Shown in pieces: positions 38,015 to 38,141 of a DNA stretch of 38,141 bases. How positions within the stretch are numbered: position 1 is the stretch's first letter; each line of letters opens with the position of its first letter. Location: the NCBI GenBank assembly GCA_016871055.1, contig VFZW01000014.1, positions 1-38,141 on the forward strand, given 5' to 3'. The notes under the pieces were generated by a model, which worked only from the letters and a program-made list of their open reading frames with translations, was not told the origin of the DNA and did not search any database. This DNA is from Acidobacteriota bacterium (lineage in GTDB: Bacteria > Acidobacteriota > Terriglobia > Bryobacterales > Bryobacteraceae). Both the position numbers and the translations under genes were made by a program.

Positions 38015-38141
38015 GGCTCTGGTGCAAACCTGCCGAGATGAGAGAGAATGACGCAATGCCCTCCTTCGTTCCGATTGAAGAGCTGTTCGCTGGCCGCCAT
38101 TTCGACGCGGAGATTGTGGTGGTGTGCGTTCGGTGGTACCT
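38015..38141 (+). mobile_element. IS6-family insertion sequence, left end (continues past window); transposase start ATG at 38056
   Basis: Terminal repeat GGCTCTGGTGCAAACC at 38015-38030; protein MPSFVPIEELFAGRHFDAEIVVVCVRWYL like IS6 transposase N-terminus. Confidence 0.85.

Noticed and set aside
37804-38100. 98-aa minus ORF at the IS/phosphoesterase junction
   Set aside because: Crosses the IS end in a different frame from the phosphoesterase; no family resemblance.

Overview
GC-rich, densely packed chromosomal segment of acidobacterial (Solibacter/Bryobacter-like) character; this taxonomic guess comes from gene content only. It is bounded by fragments of two different transposases: an IS630-like C-terminus on the left and an IS6-like N-terminus on the right. 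The core is mostly recognisable single-copy genes: DedA, a PpiD-like foldase, Bax-inhibitor-1, guaA, an S41 protease, map, an M16 peptidase, two Cys-type sulfatases, a genuine formylglycine-generating enzyme (FGE), a three-gene pntAA/AB/B set, pdxH, an SDR/cupin/GT4 cluster, an enoyl-CoA hydratase, a MocR regulator, a PQQ-propeller protein, a carboxyltransferase and a metallophosphoesterase. The most interesting observations are: (1) a sulfatase / signal-less PpiC foldase / FGE cassette next to many Tat-type secreted enzymes, with a Cys-pair CCVPSK motif at the FGE N-terminus; (2) a metallophosphoesterase split by an IS6-family end whose terminal repeat is visible in the window; (3) direct-repeat operator candidates just upstream of the MocR gene; (4) many genes with a -10-like hexamer placed directly before the start codon, suggesting leaderless transcripts; (5) a small-module island with hicAB, a retropepsin-like protein with a DUF104/DUF5678-like partner, and DUF433; (6) several decaying or recoded genes: an in-frame TAG in a coiled-coil gene, a frameshifted TPR gene, and a nucleotidyltransferase that lost a catalytic Asp; (7) repeated tail-to-tail 3' overlaps. 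No CRISPR, rRNA or tRNA was recognised. All family calls are by eye and no search was run.
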